In this document: piece by piece, positions 8,436 to 16,892 of the stretch
How the letters are laid out: every line of letters begins with the position of its first letter
How positions within the stretch are numbered: position 1 is the first letter of the stretch
Assembly: GCA_902797035.1 (NCBI GenBank)
Contig: CADBRH010000109.1
Location: 1-64,000, forward strand
Direction of reading: 5' to 3'
DNA from: an uncultured Bacteroidia bacterium
Lineage (GTDB): Bacteria > Bacteroidota > Bacteroidia > Bacteroidales > UBA932
DNA: 64,000 nucleotides
Notes under the pieces: model-generated
Seen by the model: only the letters and a program-made list of their open reading frames with translations
Told to the model about the DNA's origin: nothing
The model's database searches: none
Program-made: the position numbers and the translations under genes

Positions 8436-9857
8436 ATGAAAAAAGTATCGCTATTCATTTACGCCATCCTCGTGTCTGTCGCGGCTTTCGGACAACGTGA
8501 GTTCGTCGACCCGGCATGGTACATAATAGACAAGGCGGACATCGACCGCGCCATCTCGATAACCGGCAAGACACTCAAGAGACCCCTCGCCTATCCCAAT
8601 CCCTCCAAGGGAGCCCAGTGGTTCCCGGAAGCGAGCCTCGGCCTGTTCATGCATTGGGGCATCCACAGCCCCCTCGACGCGCAACCCTCATGGGGAATGA
8701 TAAAGGGATATCGCTGGAATGGCGGCTACACTGCTCCAGATTTGTATTACGGTCAGGCTAAGACCTTCAACCCCGACTATCATCCTCTCGAATATCTCAA
8801 GGCGGCCAAAGAGGCCGGATTCACCTACGCGGTCCTGACCGCCCGCCACCACGACGGTTATTCGCTTTGGCCCTCCAAATACGGCTTCGGCGTAAAACAT
8901 TTCTTTCCCGGCCGCGACCTGGTCAAAGAATATGTCGATGCCTGCCGAGAGGCCGGTCTCCGAGTGGGGCTCTATTACTCCCCGCGCGACTGGTTGTTCC
9001 CAGGCGACGTGACCGACGACTGGTTCGACGCTGAGACATGGGCTGATTCAAGACCTAAAGTGACACCGGAGGAAGACAGGGCCAACTACTTGAAATTCTT
9101 GGGATATGTCATCACCCAGCTAGAGGAACTCCTGACCAATTACGGTAAGATAGACGTGCTATGGCTGGACGGAATGGGTTGGAAAGATGTCAATGACCAT
9201 AGCAATGACCAGGTGTATTCATGGATACGCTCCATTCAGCCGGACATCGTGATCAACGACCGTTGGGCCAACGTGGTCGATCCAGACAACCCACAGGGGA
9301 CCTCCGCCCGGGTCGGGGATTTCACCACGCCTTTCGAATGTATAAAACCAGCCTACCGCCCGTCAGAGTGGTTCGAGCACTGCCACATCTGGACCTGTGG
9401 AGGCGGTGGATGGGGCCACGACAGGACACAAACATTCCGTCCGCTCAGCTGGTTCTTCGATGAATATGTCGCCTCCAGGTCGATAGGGGGCAATTTCCTG
9501 CCCAACGTGGGCCCGGACGGGAACGGGAATATGTCCGATGTGTTTTATTCAAAGCTAGACAGCCTGAAAGCGTGGAGGGCGCATAGCGGGGAATCCCTCG
9601 AGGGCGCGGGCCCCACGCCAGGCGCCGAGCTCTCCAATGTGCCTTTGACGACCCGCGGCAAGAGGATCTGGTACGCCCATCTCCGACCCGATTTCACCGG
9701 CCAGGTCTCAGTTATGACGAGCCGCCGGCCCTCGGAGGTCATCCTCCTTCGGACCGGCGAGCCTGTTCGCTATATGTTCGTCGGCGGCGCCGTCGTCTTT
9801 AAACTCCCCAACGATTCCCGCACCAAGACCGACGACGTCGTCAGAATCCGCTTCTAA
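8436..9857 (+). CDS. Alpha-L-fucosidase, GH29
   Basis: 473 residues with a signal peptide ending at AFGQ (residue 20). The GH29 barrel is clear: 'GLFMHWGIHS', 'AVLTARHHDGYSLW', 'GLYYSPRDW', and 'IDVLWLDG' with the presumed nucleophile Asp245. 'SIGGNFLPNVGPDGNG' closes the catalytic domain and a short beta domain follows. The enzyme removes alpha-linked L-fucose from glycans with retention of configuration, in the periplasm. Its last 4 bases overlap the convergent GIN-domain gene. A TATATTAG box ends only 4 bases before the ATG, so either it is transcribed from the upstream gene or the mRNA is nearly leaderless. Confidence 0.95.
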   Translation: MKKVSLFIYAILVSVAAFGQREFVDPAWYIIDKADIDRAISITGKTLKRPLAYPNPSKGAQWFPEASLGLFMHWGIHSPLDAQPSWGMIKGYRWNGGYTAPDLYYGQAKTFNPDYHPLEYLKAAKEAGFTYAVLTARHHDGYSLWPSKYGFGVKHFFPGRDLVKEYVDACREAGLRVGLYYSPRDWLFPGDVTDDWFDAETWADSRPKVTPEEDRANYLKFLGYVITQLEELLTNYGKIDVLWLDGMGWKDVNDHSNDQVYSWIRSIQPDIVINDRWANVVDPDNPQGTSARVGDFTTPFECIKPAYRPSEWFEHCHIWTCGGGGWGHDRTQTFRPLSWFFDEYVASRSIGGNFLPNVGPDGNGNMSDVFYSKLDSLKAWRAHSGESLEGAGPTPGAELSNVPLTTRGKRIWYAHLRPDFTGQVSVMTSRRPSEVILLRTGEPVRYMFVGGAVVFKLPNDSRTKTDDVVRIRF

Positions 9858-10759
9858 CGGGTTTTGGTGACCGAAGCGGCGCGGGATACGGAGACCAGGT
9901 CGATCTTAAGTCCCTCGTGGGCGACATAATGCACAGCAGAGGCCCCGCTGGCGTCGATCGACAGGTAATCCAACGCGTTGACATCACACTTCGCGGCACC
10001 GGAAGCCTCAAGGAACACCTCATTGACAGGGCAGCCCGACGCCCTGACCTTTGACGCGCCGGAAACTTCCACCCTCATTTTCCTGGCCGATCCGGTCCAG
10101 TTGAACTCCGAGGCCCCGGAAATCTCAAGCGAAATCTCATCGAATTCTCCTCTTAAAGTCGGCTTTGAGGCACCTGAGAGATCGATCGCGATCTTGCCGG
10201 CGGAGACACCTAACAACGCCTTGCTAGCCCCGCTCATATCCACCTCAGCTGTGTCGAAAACACCATCCAAGGAGACATAGGAAGCGCCCTGAATCTCGGC
10301 GTCAATATCTCTAGCATTGACAATGAGCTTGTTAACCCTTGAAGCCCCTTCAGTCTCTAGCTTGAAACCCCTGTCTGGTATCTCGAACTCATCATCGGAG
10401 CGGAACTGGGCGACACCGGACAAGTCAAGGCTTCTGAGGACCGGCATCGAGACATTCGCCTCGATCCGCATATCACCGATTTTGCGGCTAATCTTGGAAG
10501 GAACATTCTCAAGGCCGATTATAAGCTCATCTCCCTGTACCTTGACTCTCAAATAAGGCTCCAAAATGTCCGGAACCTTCAGATTCACTTTGTACACGTC
10601 GGATTTCACGACATTGACATTCACCAATCCGCGAGCCTCGATGCCCGAGAAATTCTTGAAGTCAAAACTCTTTGTGAGATACTTCCCGGAATTGTCGGCA
10701 CCCATCAGAACGGTCGCCGCCAGAACCATTGCGGCAATAACTGTTACAAATCTTTTCAT
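9854..10759 (-). CDS. GIN-domain (DUF2807) exported protein
   Basis: 301 residues with an N-terminal signal peptide. From about residue 30 the sequence is the repetitive right-handed beta structure of DUF2807 ('putative auto-transporter adhesin, head GIN domain'), with many recurring SGAS/SGAA turns ('LSGASKPTL', 'ISGASEFNW', 'VSGASKVRA', 'ASGAAKCDV'). Such proteins sit in the Bacteroidota envelope, often next to ECF sigma genes; molecular role unknown. Last gene of the run sigma factor, anti-sigma-like protein, GIN protein, with a 12-base gap to the gene before. Confidence 0.87.
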   Translation of the reverse strand: MKRFVTVIAAMVLAATVLMGADNSGKYLTKSFDFKNFSGIEARGLVNVNVVKSDVYKVNLKVPDILEPYLRVKVQGDELIIGLENVPSKISRKIGDMRIEANVSMPVLRSLDLSGVAQFRSDDEFEIPDRGFKLETEGASRVNKLIVNARDIDAEIQGASYVSLDGVFDTAEVDMSGASKALLGVSAGKIAIDLSGASKPTLRGEFDEISLEISGASEFNWTGSARKMRVEVSGASKVRASGCPVNEVFLEASGAAKCDVNALDYLSIDASGASAVHYVAHEGLKIDLVSVSRAASVTKTR

Positions 10760-10771
10760 ATTAATTTATAA

Positions 10772-11239
10772 TTATTTAATATTCTTAATCTTAAGCAAAG
10801 CATCAAGTAGTTCGCCATAGTATTCTTTCAAGACAGCCGCCTTCTCTTCAGCTCCCATCTCATCCGGTAGCAAGTCAATCAGCGGAGATGTCTCATCAAC
10901 CACACTCTCGGCCAAGAGACCTAACTCAGCGTCGGTCCCGGCAGAGAACAAATCCTCGTAAATATCCGCGACGTTTGAATAATAGGTCTCGCATATATCG
11001 ACCTGATCAACCCCGACTCCCGCGAACCAATCCCGTTGTCCGCTCTCAGGGAGTCTCAGGAATACAATGACAGCCACAACCGCCGCTATTCCGGCCGCCA
11101 TCAACCAGAGGTAGGATCGACGAGGCCGAGTGTCAAAGGTATCCAACCTTCTCTCGAAACGGTCCAGATGACCTTCAGGAAGCTCCTTGTCGTCAAAAGC
11201 CTCCCTGTACATCTTGATATATTCCTCAAACTTTTCCAT
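10772..11239 (-). CDS. Anti-sigma-factor-like single-pass membrane protein
   Basis: 155 residues from the ATG at 11239; a longer frame reaching 11326 would run into the sigma gene and is rejected. A charged cytosolic N-terminus of about 42 residues is followed by one membrane span (residues 43-63) and an acidic periplasmic part of about 90 residues. The layout and its position 7 bases downstream of an ECF sigma gene suggest that it holds that sigma factor at the membrane. No zinc anti-sigma motif (HxxxCxxC) is present, so the family is unassigned. Confidence 0.7.
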   Translation of the reverse strand: MEKFEEYIKMYREAFDDKELPEGHLDRFERRLDTFDTRPRRSYLWLMAAGIAAVVAVIVFLRLPESGQRDWFAGVGVDQVDICETYYSNVADIYEDLFSAGTDAELGLLAESVVDETSPLIDLLPDEMGAEEKAAVLKEYYGELLDALLKIKNIK

Positions 11240-11246
11240 ATTTATC

Positions 11247-11780
11247 TCACGATTCAGTATCATCGCCAAGTCTTTCCGCCAGCATTTTCCTCGCTCTTGA
11301 GAAGCGGGTCCTGAGAGTCCCCTCACTCTCTCCTGTCAATTCGCTGATCTCCTCATAATCAAGCCCTTCCATCAACACGAGGGTGACAATCAGCCGATAT
11401 GGCCCGGGCAAGCCTCTTATCGCCGATTTGACCTTCTCTACACTAAGAGGGCTCTCCTCACGCTCAATCGACACCGGGGCGAAGTATTCGGGAGCTTCCT
11501 CGACGGCGTATTCATCAAGGAACAACCTTTCCCTCTTCTTTTTCCTGAGCGCGTCGATAGAGGCCCTGACACACGTCTTTGTGAGCCACGCCCCCTCTTT
11601 CCTCTCCCTATCGGCTCCGGCCGGAAGTATAAAGAGCCCTCGGCCGGTGACAAACTTCAGTATCGTGTCCTGCATGACTTCCTCCGCGAGATCGCTGTCG
11701 CCGACAATCCGAAAGCTGATATTGAACAACTTCCGCGAATACGTGTTGTAAATCTTTATGGATTCCTCCCTCGTCATCAT
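11247..11780 (-). CDS. ECF-type RNA polymerase sigma factor
   Basis: 177 residues. Region 2 is at about 10-75 ('YSRKLFNISFRIVGDSDLAEEVMQDTILKF'), region 4 at about 120-170 ('LPGPYRLIVTLVLMEGLDYEEISELTGESEGTLRTRFSRARKML'), with no region 3, as in extracytoplasmic-function sigma factors. A 45-residue linker between the two is longer than in minimal ECFs. It directs RNA polymerase to envelope-stress type promoters and likely controls its own operon with the anti-sigma-like and GIN genes. Start at the first of two Met codons is not certain. Confidence 0.92.
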   Translation of the reverse strand: MMTREESIKIYNTYSRKLFNISFRIVGDSDLAEEVMQDTILKFVTGRGLFILPAGADRERKEGAWLTKTCVRASIDALRKKKRERLFLDEYAVEEAPEYFAPVSIEREESPLSVEKVKSAIRGLPGPYRLIVTLVLMEGLDYEEISELTGESEGTLRTRFSRARKMLAERLGDDTES

Positions 11781-11843
11781 CTGGTCAAACGGACACTCTT
11801 TTTCACTGCCTTCCGAATAATAAACGAACGGGTCAGGAGGTTG

Positions 11844-11880
11844 TTACAAAAAAACGGGAGACATGTAGCCATCCCGTTTT
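11844..11880 (-). terminator. Intrinsic terminator after the 11906-12271 gene
   Basis: On the minus strand AAAACGGGA (11880-11872) pairs with TCCCGTTTT (11859-11851), nine base pairs with a 12-nt loop, and the 3' arm runs into seven T residues. It lies 26 bases past the stop at 11906. Confidence 0.8.
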
Positions 11881-11905
11881 ATCATGAATAATCTTCTTAA
11901 GACAA

Positions 11906-12271
11906 TTAAGCGTCGGCGCCGTCATCGTCTCCTCCGTACTGGGAAATATTGTCGTCAGGGAGGGTGGAATCGGTGGGAGCGTCGGCTGAGGTTCCGGCGA
12001 CCTCCTCGTTCTCGGCGTCTTCCTCTCCCTCAAGCCATCTCTCAAGCGCCTCAGCGTCGTCAGTCTTCAACTTGATCTTGACGAGATAAATGGAGTCGGG
12101 TGTCTCGATTGTGACAGCGTTGAAGGGAGTGCCGTCAGGCTTTGTATATTTCACGAGGTCAGGCAGATAGTCGCTGAATCCCTTGGGGTACTTCTCATTG
12201 AAAACGGCGGCGAGTTCCTCCGACATGTTCTCATAGCTCACGACGTGCCTTTTCCTGGAATCTGGATTCAT
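11906..12271 (-). CDS. Conserved Bacteroidales protein of unknown function, acidic C-terminus
   Basis: 121 residues, no signal. The N-terminal 75 residues look folded ('RKRHVVSYENMSEELAAVF', 'EKYPKGFSDYLPDLVKYTKPDG', 'DSIYLVKIKLKT'). The last 40 are rich in Asp and Glu with no predicted fold. I recall similar short proteins across Bacteroidales, sometimes loosely labelled DNA primase, a label the sequence does not support. A terminator follows it, so it is probably a single-gene transcript. Function unknown. Confidence 0.7.
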   Translation of the reverse strand: MNPDSRKRHVVSYENMSEELAAVFNEKYPKGFSDYLPDLVKYTKPDGTPFNAVTIETPDSIYLVKIKLKTDDAEALERWLEGEEDAENEEVAGTSADAPTDSTLPDDNISQYGGDDDGADA

Positions 12272-12342
12272 ATTCTCAATAGTATCTCTTATGGTTCAGG
12301 GTGCAATATTATAACTTTTTTCCGAATCGCGACACAGGGAGG

Positions 12343-14061
12343 CTACTTTTTTCTGAAGAAAAATGATTTCTGCCTTTTTTTACGCTCCGGGTCCCTCTCG
12401 ACGAACACCGGCTTCATCGTCCTCGGGTCAAGCCCGGTGTAATACATAACGGACGAGGTTGTCATCGGAGTGGGAGTGAAATCCTGCACCTGATCCATAA
12501 ATATGCCCCTCAACGCGGGGTGCCTCGAGAGGTTCTCCATGTCCTTCATTGTACATCCGGGGTGGGAGGATATGAAATACGGCACGATCCCGGTCCTTCG
12601 GCCGTTCTCGGCGCAGATCTTGTCGAACTCGGCCCGAAGCCGCTCGAACAACTTGAACGAAGGCTTCCCTAGATATTGAAGTACCCTGTCCTCAGTGTGT
12701 TCCGGGGCCACTTTCAGGCGTCCGGAGGTATGGTCCAGTATCAGAGTCTTGAGATAGGGCCTTGAGGTCTCGTCGATATATCCTTTCTCGTCCAGGAAAA
12801 GGTCGTAGCGTATTCCGCTGCCGATGTATGAATGCCTGACACCAGGAACGGCGTCCACAGCCTTGTACAGCTCTAGGAGGCGCTTGTGGGAACGGTTCAT
12901 ATTCACGCATACGGCTGGGAATAGGCATGATTTGCGGCGGCACTTGGCGCACAGCTCCGGATTCTTGCCGGACATCCCGTACATATTGGCCGTCGGGGCG
13001 CCGAGATCAGAGATATTACCGGAAAAACCGGGCATGGCGGCGAGTTTCCGAACCTCCTTGAGTATTGACTCCTTCGAGCGCGACTGGATGAACTTGCCCT
13101 GATGCGCTGCTATGGTGCAGAAATTACAGCCTCCGAAACAGCCTCTGTGCGTGATGATCGAGTCCTTGATCATGTCATAGGCCGGGATCCTCTTCCCCCT
13201 GTAACGGGGATGAGGAAGTTTGGTGAAGGGAAGATCCCAGTAGGAGTCCATCTCCTCGGTGGTCGAGGGGGGACAAGGAGGGTTCACCTGCACGTAGCCG
13301 TCCCCGACCGGCTCGATAATCGTTTGAGGGTGAAGAAGATTGGCGTTGGTCTCGATCAGATGGAAGTTTTCCGCGACGGCTTTCTTGTCAGCCTTGCACT
13401 CCTCGAAAGAGTGGAGTACAAGGGCGTCCTTGGCCTTCCATTTCCCGCTCATCCTGAACGCTATCTGGGGAATACTCCGGATCGCGTGGGGATTGCGCAT
13501 GTCCTCGATGGCGCGCGTGAGCTCGAGCATGGTCTTCTCGCCCATCCCGTAACAAAGATAGTCCGCCGGACACCACTCGATGATGGAAGGAAGAAGCTCG
13601 TCTTTCCAATAATCGTAATGGGTAAGCCGCCTGAGCGAGGCCTCGACGCCGCCGATCACGACCGGCACGTCGGGGTAAAGCTCCTTCAATATCCTTGAAT
13701 ACACACTGACGGCGTAATCCGGCCTCGCTCCGGCCTTCCCGTCGGGAGTGTAAGCGTCGTCGTGACGGAGACGTTTTCCCGCGGTGTAATGGTTGACCAT
13801 GGAGTCCATGGCGCCGGCGTTCACGGCGAAATAAAGCCTCGGAGCCCCTAGCTTCCTGAAATCCCGGAGGTCGTCGCGCCAGTTGGGCTGCGGCACGATG
13901 GCTATCCTGTAACCGAACTTCTGGAGCCAGCGGGAGATGCAGGCGCAGCCGAAGGAGGGATGGTCAACGAAAGCGTCACCTGTGAAAAAGATTATGTCGA
14001 TGTAGTCCCACCCAAGGGCCTCCACCTCCTTCCTCGAAGTCGGGAACATGTAATCTTCCAT
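12343..14061 (-). CDS. ygiQ: YgiQ family radical SAM protein
   Basis: 572 residues from the ATG at 14061; the frame also opens at 14112, but family N-termini align at 'PTSRKEVEALGWD', only a few residues after 14061. An N-terminal B12-binding-like domain contains 'DAFVDHPSFG' and 'VPQPNWRDDL'. The radical SAM core has the cluster-binding Cys308, Cys312 and Cys315 in 'GCFGGCNFC'. The C-terminal part has the family's 'YFISSHPGCTMKDM'. The reaction is unknown; other members are uncharacterised iron-sulfur enzymes using S-adenosylmethionine. Length is slightly below the usual 600-700. Confidence 0.93.
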   Translation of the reverse strand: MEDYMFPTSRKEVEALGWDYIDIIFFTGDAFVDHPSFGCACISRWLQKFGYRIAIVPQPNWRDDLRDFRKLGAPRLYFAVNAGAMDSMVNHYTAGKRLRHDDAYTPDGKAGARPDYAVSVYSRILKELYPDVPVVIGGVEASLRRLTHYDYWKDELLPSIIEWCPADYLCYGMGEKTMLELTRAIEDMRNPHAIRSIPQIAFRMSGKWKAKDALVLHSFEECKADKKAVAENFHLIETNANLLHPQTIIEPVGDGYVQVNPPCPPSTTEEMDSYWDLPFTKLPHPRYRGKRIPAYDMIKDSIITHRGCFGGCNFCTIAAHQGKFIQSRSKESILKEVRKLAAMPGFSGNISDLGAPTANMYGMSGKNPELCAKCRRKSCLFPAVCVNMNRSHKRLLELYKAVDAVPGVRHSYIGSGIRYDLFLDEKGYIDETSRPYLKTLILDHTSGRLKVAPEHTEDRVLQYLGKPSFKLFERLRAEFDKICAENGRRTGIVPYFISSHPGCTMKDMENLSRHPALRGIFMDQVQDFTPTPMTTSSVMYYTGLDPRTMKPVFVERDPERKKRQKSFFFRKK

Positions 14062-14113
14062 AACTGTCACTATAAGATGCCCTTTCCGGCCGGAGGAAAT
14101 TCCGCCTGCCATT

Positions 14114-14166
14114 TTCCCGGCTAGGGCGCGAAGCGCAGGCAGGCGGTGTTTGCCTCCGGCCGGGAA
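14114..14166 (-). repeat. Structured GC-rich stem-loop between argS and ygiQ
   Basis: TTCCCGGC (14114-14121) pairs perfectly with GCCGGGAA (14159-14166). The 37-nt interior holds two smaller hairpins, GCGC-GAA-GCGC and AGGCA/TGCCT. It starts 3 bases past the argS stop and could terminate argS, though a strong T-run is lacking. It also resembles in style the palindromic elements inside the btuF-like and mtaB genes. Confidence 0.55.
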
Positions 14167-14168
14167 GG

Positions 14169-15956
14169 TTACATCCTTTCAGGGAGCTCTATTCCTAGGA
14201 TACCCATAGCCCTGCGGAGAGCGGCGGAAAGAGTGTCGATCAGAGTCAGGCGGGCCTGAAGCATAGAGGGATCCTCCTCTCTCAGGATCGGGGTCTCATG
14301 ATAATACTGGTTGAACTCTTTGGCGAGATCGTACGCGTAATTGGCGATTACAGCCGGTGAATACGCCGCCGCGCCCTCCTCCACCTTGGTGGGAAAGAGG
14401 TTAAGAAGTTTGATGAGCCTTATCTCCTTGGCGCTCAAATCCACGGAAGGAGCCGCCGCGGCGGAGTATTCCACTCCCCTCTCCTCGGCCTTGCGGAGAA
14501 TGGAGCGGATCCTGGCATGGGTATATTGGATGAAAGGACCGGTGTTGCCGTTGAAATCGATTGACTCCTTGGGATTGAAGAGCATGGTCTTCTTTGGATC
14601 CACCTTGATAATGAAATATTTCAGCGCTCCCAGCCCGATCATGCGGTAGAGCCTCTCTTTCTCCTCTTCCGACATGTCGGCGAGCTTGCCGGACTCCTCG
14701 GAGGTCGCCTTAGCCTCCTGATACATCTTCACGATGAGGTCGTCGGCGTCCACAACCGTCCCCTCCCTCGATTTCATCTTGCCCTCGGGGAGCTCAACCA
14801 TTCCGTATGAGAGGTGGAATATGTCGTCCGCCCACTCGAACCCGAGTTTCTTGAGAATAAGCTTCAGGACCTGGAAATGGTAGTTCTGCTCGTCGCCGAC
14901 CACGTACACATGGGAATCGAGGTTGTACTCCGCGAAGCGACGCTCCGCGGTGCCGAGATCCTGGGTGATATATACGGAGGTCCCGTCCGAGCGGAGCAGG
15001 AGCTTTCTGTCAAGCCCGTCGGCGGTGAGGTCACACCACACCGAGCCGTCACTCTCCCTGACAAAGACACCCATATCCAAACCTTTCTGGACCAGCTCCT
15101 TCCCGAGAAGATATGTCTGACTCTCGAAATACACCTTGTCGAAAGTGATCCCCAGCGCCTCGTAGGTCTCGTCGAAACCGTCGAGAACCCATTTGTTCAT
15201 CCTAGCCCAGAGATCCCTGACCTCCTTGTCGCCCGCTTCCCATTTACGAAGCATCTCGTGGGCCTCCTTGAGGCAGGGAGCCTCTTTCTTGGCGGTCTCC
15301 TCGTCCATCCCGGAAGCCACAAGTTCAGAGATCTCCTTTTTCAAGATATCATTGAAAGCCACGTACATGTCACCCACAAGATGGTCTCCTTTCTTACCAG
15401 TGGACTCGGGCGTGGCCCCGTCCCCGACTTTCTGCCAAGCCAGCATGGACTTGCAGATGTGGATGCCGCGGTCATTGACAATCGTGGTCTTTATAACGTT
15501 GTTCCCGCTGGCCTTGAGGAGTCTCGACACGGAATCACCAAGGAGGTTGTTCCTGATATGACCGAGATGCAGGGGCTTGTTAGTGTTGGGTGAGCTGAAC
15601 TCGACCATGACGTTCTTTCCCGTTGAGGGAAGGAATCCGAAATCGGGAGTGGAGACAATCTCGGCGAACATCTCGTTCCAATAGAGGTTGGAGAAAAGGA
15701 TATTCAGGAAGCCTTTCACACAGTTGAATCCGGAGATCTCGGGAACATTGGCCGTAAGCCAGTCCCCTATCGCTTTGCCGGTGTTCTCGGGTGTGGTCCT
15801 GGATATCTTTAAAAGAGGGAAGACGACCAGGGTATAGTCGCCTTCGAACTCTTTTCTCGTCACGCCGACTTGAAGGGCGGACGGATCAATCTCCACGTTA
15901 TATAGTGCCTTTATGGCTTCTGAAGCCTTGGAGGCGATAAACTGGTCTGGGGTCAT
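14169..15956 (-). CDS. argS: Arginyl-tRNA synthetase
   Basis: 595 residues, full length. The N-terminal additional domain (1-110) is followed by the class I catalytic core with HLGH at residues 130-133 (HIGH motif). 'MKSREGTVVDADDL' stands where KMSKS would be, as usual for many ArgRS. The C-terminal anticodon-binding domain ends with 'LRRAMGILGIELPERM'. It charges tRNA-Arg using ATP in the cytoplasm. The start codon abuts the stop of rpoD with no bases between, so the two are co-transcribed and probably translationally coupled. Confidence 0.98.
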   Translation of the reverse strand: MTPDQFIASKASEAIKALYNVEIDPSALQVGVTRKEFEGDYTLVVFPLLKISRTTPENTGKAIGDWLTANVPEISGFNCVKGFLNILFSNLYWNEMFAEIVSTPDFGFLPSTGKNVMVEFSSPNTNKPLHLGHIRNNLLGDSVSRLLKASGNNVIKTTIVNDRGIHICKSMLAWQKVGDGATPESTGKKGDHLVGDMYVAFNDILKKEISELVASGMDEETAKKEAPCLKEAHEMLRKWEAGDKEVRDLWARMNKWVLDGFDETYEALGITFDKVYFESQTYLLGKELVQKGLDMGVFVRESDGSVWCDLTADGLDRKLLLRSDGTSVYITQDLGTAERRFAEYNLDSHVYVVGDEQNYHFQVLKLILKKLGFEWADDIFHLSYGMVELPEGKMKSREGTVVDADDLIVKMYQEAKATSEESGKLADMSEEEKERLYRMIGLGALKYFIIKVDPKKTMLFNPKESIDFNGNTGPFIQYTHARIRSILRKAEERGVEYSAAAAPSVDLSAKEIRLIKLLNLFPTKVEEGAAAYSPAVIANYAYDLAKEFNQYYHETPILREEDPSMLQARLTLIDTLSAALRRAMGILGIELPERM

Positions 15957-16817
15957 CTATCCTAGATAAGTTTTCAACAGTTTGCTGGCGGAAGGTTTCT
16001 TCAACTTGCGGATGGCCTTTTCCTTGATCTGTCGCACACGTTCCCTGGTGAGGTCGAGCCTTTCGCCGATCTCCTCGAGAGTCATCTCCTGGCATCCGAT
16101 CCCGAAAAAGCTCTTGATGATCTCACGCTCGCGGGCGGTGAGGATCTGGAGGGATCTCTCGATCTCAGTGCTGAGCGACTCATTCACGAGGCCCTTGTCA
16201 GCCATCGGGGAGTCATCGTTGGGGATAACGTCCAACAGGCTGTTGTCCTCGCCCTCCACGAACGGCGCGTCGACGGAGACATGCCTTCCGGAAACCCTGA
16301 GGGTGTCCGAGATCTTGTCCTGAGGAATGTCGATCATCTCGGCCAGCTCCTCGTTGGAAGGCGCCCTCTCGTTCTTTTGCTCGAACTGGGACAGTGCCTT
16401 GTTGATCTTGTTCAGCGAACCCACCTGGTTAAGGGGAAGACGCACTATCCTGGACTGCTCGGCCAGGGCTTGGAGTATAGACTGACGGATCCACCACACG
16501 GCGTAGGAGATGAATTTGAAACCGCGGGTCTCGTCGAACTTCTCGGCCGCCTTAATCAGACCGAGGTTGCCCTCGTTGATAAGGTCTGGAAGGCTCAACC
16601 CCTGGTTCTGGTACTGCTTGGCCACAGAGACGACAAATCTCAAGTTAGCCCTGGTGAGTTTCTCCAGGGCGGCCTGGTCGCCTTTGCGGATGCGCTGCGA
16701 AAGCTCCACCTCCTCCTCGGGGGACACCAATTCCTCGCGGCCTATCTCCTGGAGATACTTGTCCAGGGACGCGCTCTCGCGGTTGGTGATGGATTTTGTG
16801 ATCTTAAGTTGCCTCAT
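15957..16817 (-). CDS. rpoD: Primary sigma factor RpoD (sigma-70/sigma-ABfr type)
   Basis: 286 residues from '[15 protein letters not shown]', the conserved start in Bacteroidota; an ATG 12 bases upstream is less likely. It lacks the long region 1.1 of proteobacterial RpoD. Region 1.2 covers 15-45, region 2 about 50-120 ('[36 protein letters not shown]'), region 3 follows, and region 4 with its helix-turn-helix is at 225-286. It recognises the TAnnTTTG promoters seen in this window. Preceded by a terminator that isolates it from htrA, and directly followed by argS. Confidence 0.97.
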   Translation of the reverse strand: MRQLKITKSITNRESASLDKYLQEIGREELVSPEEEVELSQRIRKGDQAALEKLTRANLRFVVSVAKQYQNQGLSLPDLINEGNLGLIKAAEKFDETRGFKFISYAVWWIRQSILQALAEQSRIVRLPLNQVGSLNKINKALSQFEQKNERAPSNEELAEMIDIPQDKISDTLRVSGRHVSVDAPFVEGEDNSLLDVIPNDDSPMADKGLVNESLSTEIERSLQILTAREREIIKSFFGIGCQEMTLEEIGERLDLTRERVRQIKEKAIRKLKKPSASKLLKTYLG

Positions 16818-16835
16818 ATCTCTTAACAATAATAA

Positions 16836-16869
16836 TCCCGGCAGAGGCGTGACCGACCCCCTGCCGGGA
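16836..16869 (-). terminator. Terminator downstream of htrA
   Basis: On the minus strand TCCCGGCAG (16869-16861) pairs with CTGCCGGGA (16844-16836), nine perfect pairs with a 16-nt loop, followed by TTATTATTGTT. It separates htrA from rpoD. Confidence 0.75.
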
Positions 16870-16892
16870 ATACCACTAAATCAACGCCCTGA

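Noticed and set aside
13102..13698. Plus-strand open frame of 198 codons
   Set aside because: Antisense to ygiQ, which has clear radical SAM motifs.
14814..15593. Plus-strand open frame of 259 codons
   Set aside because: Antisense to argS, no recognisable domain.
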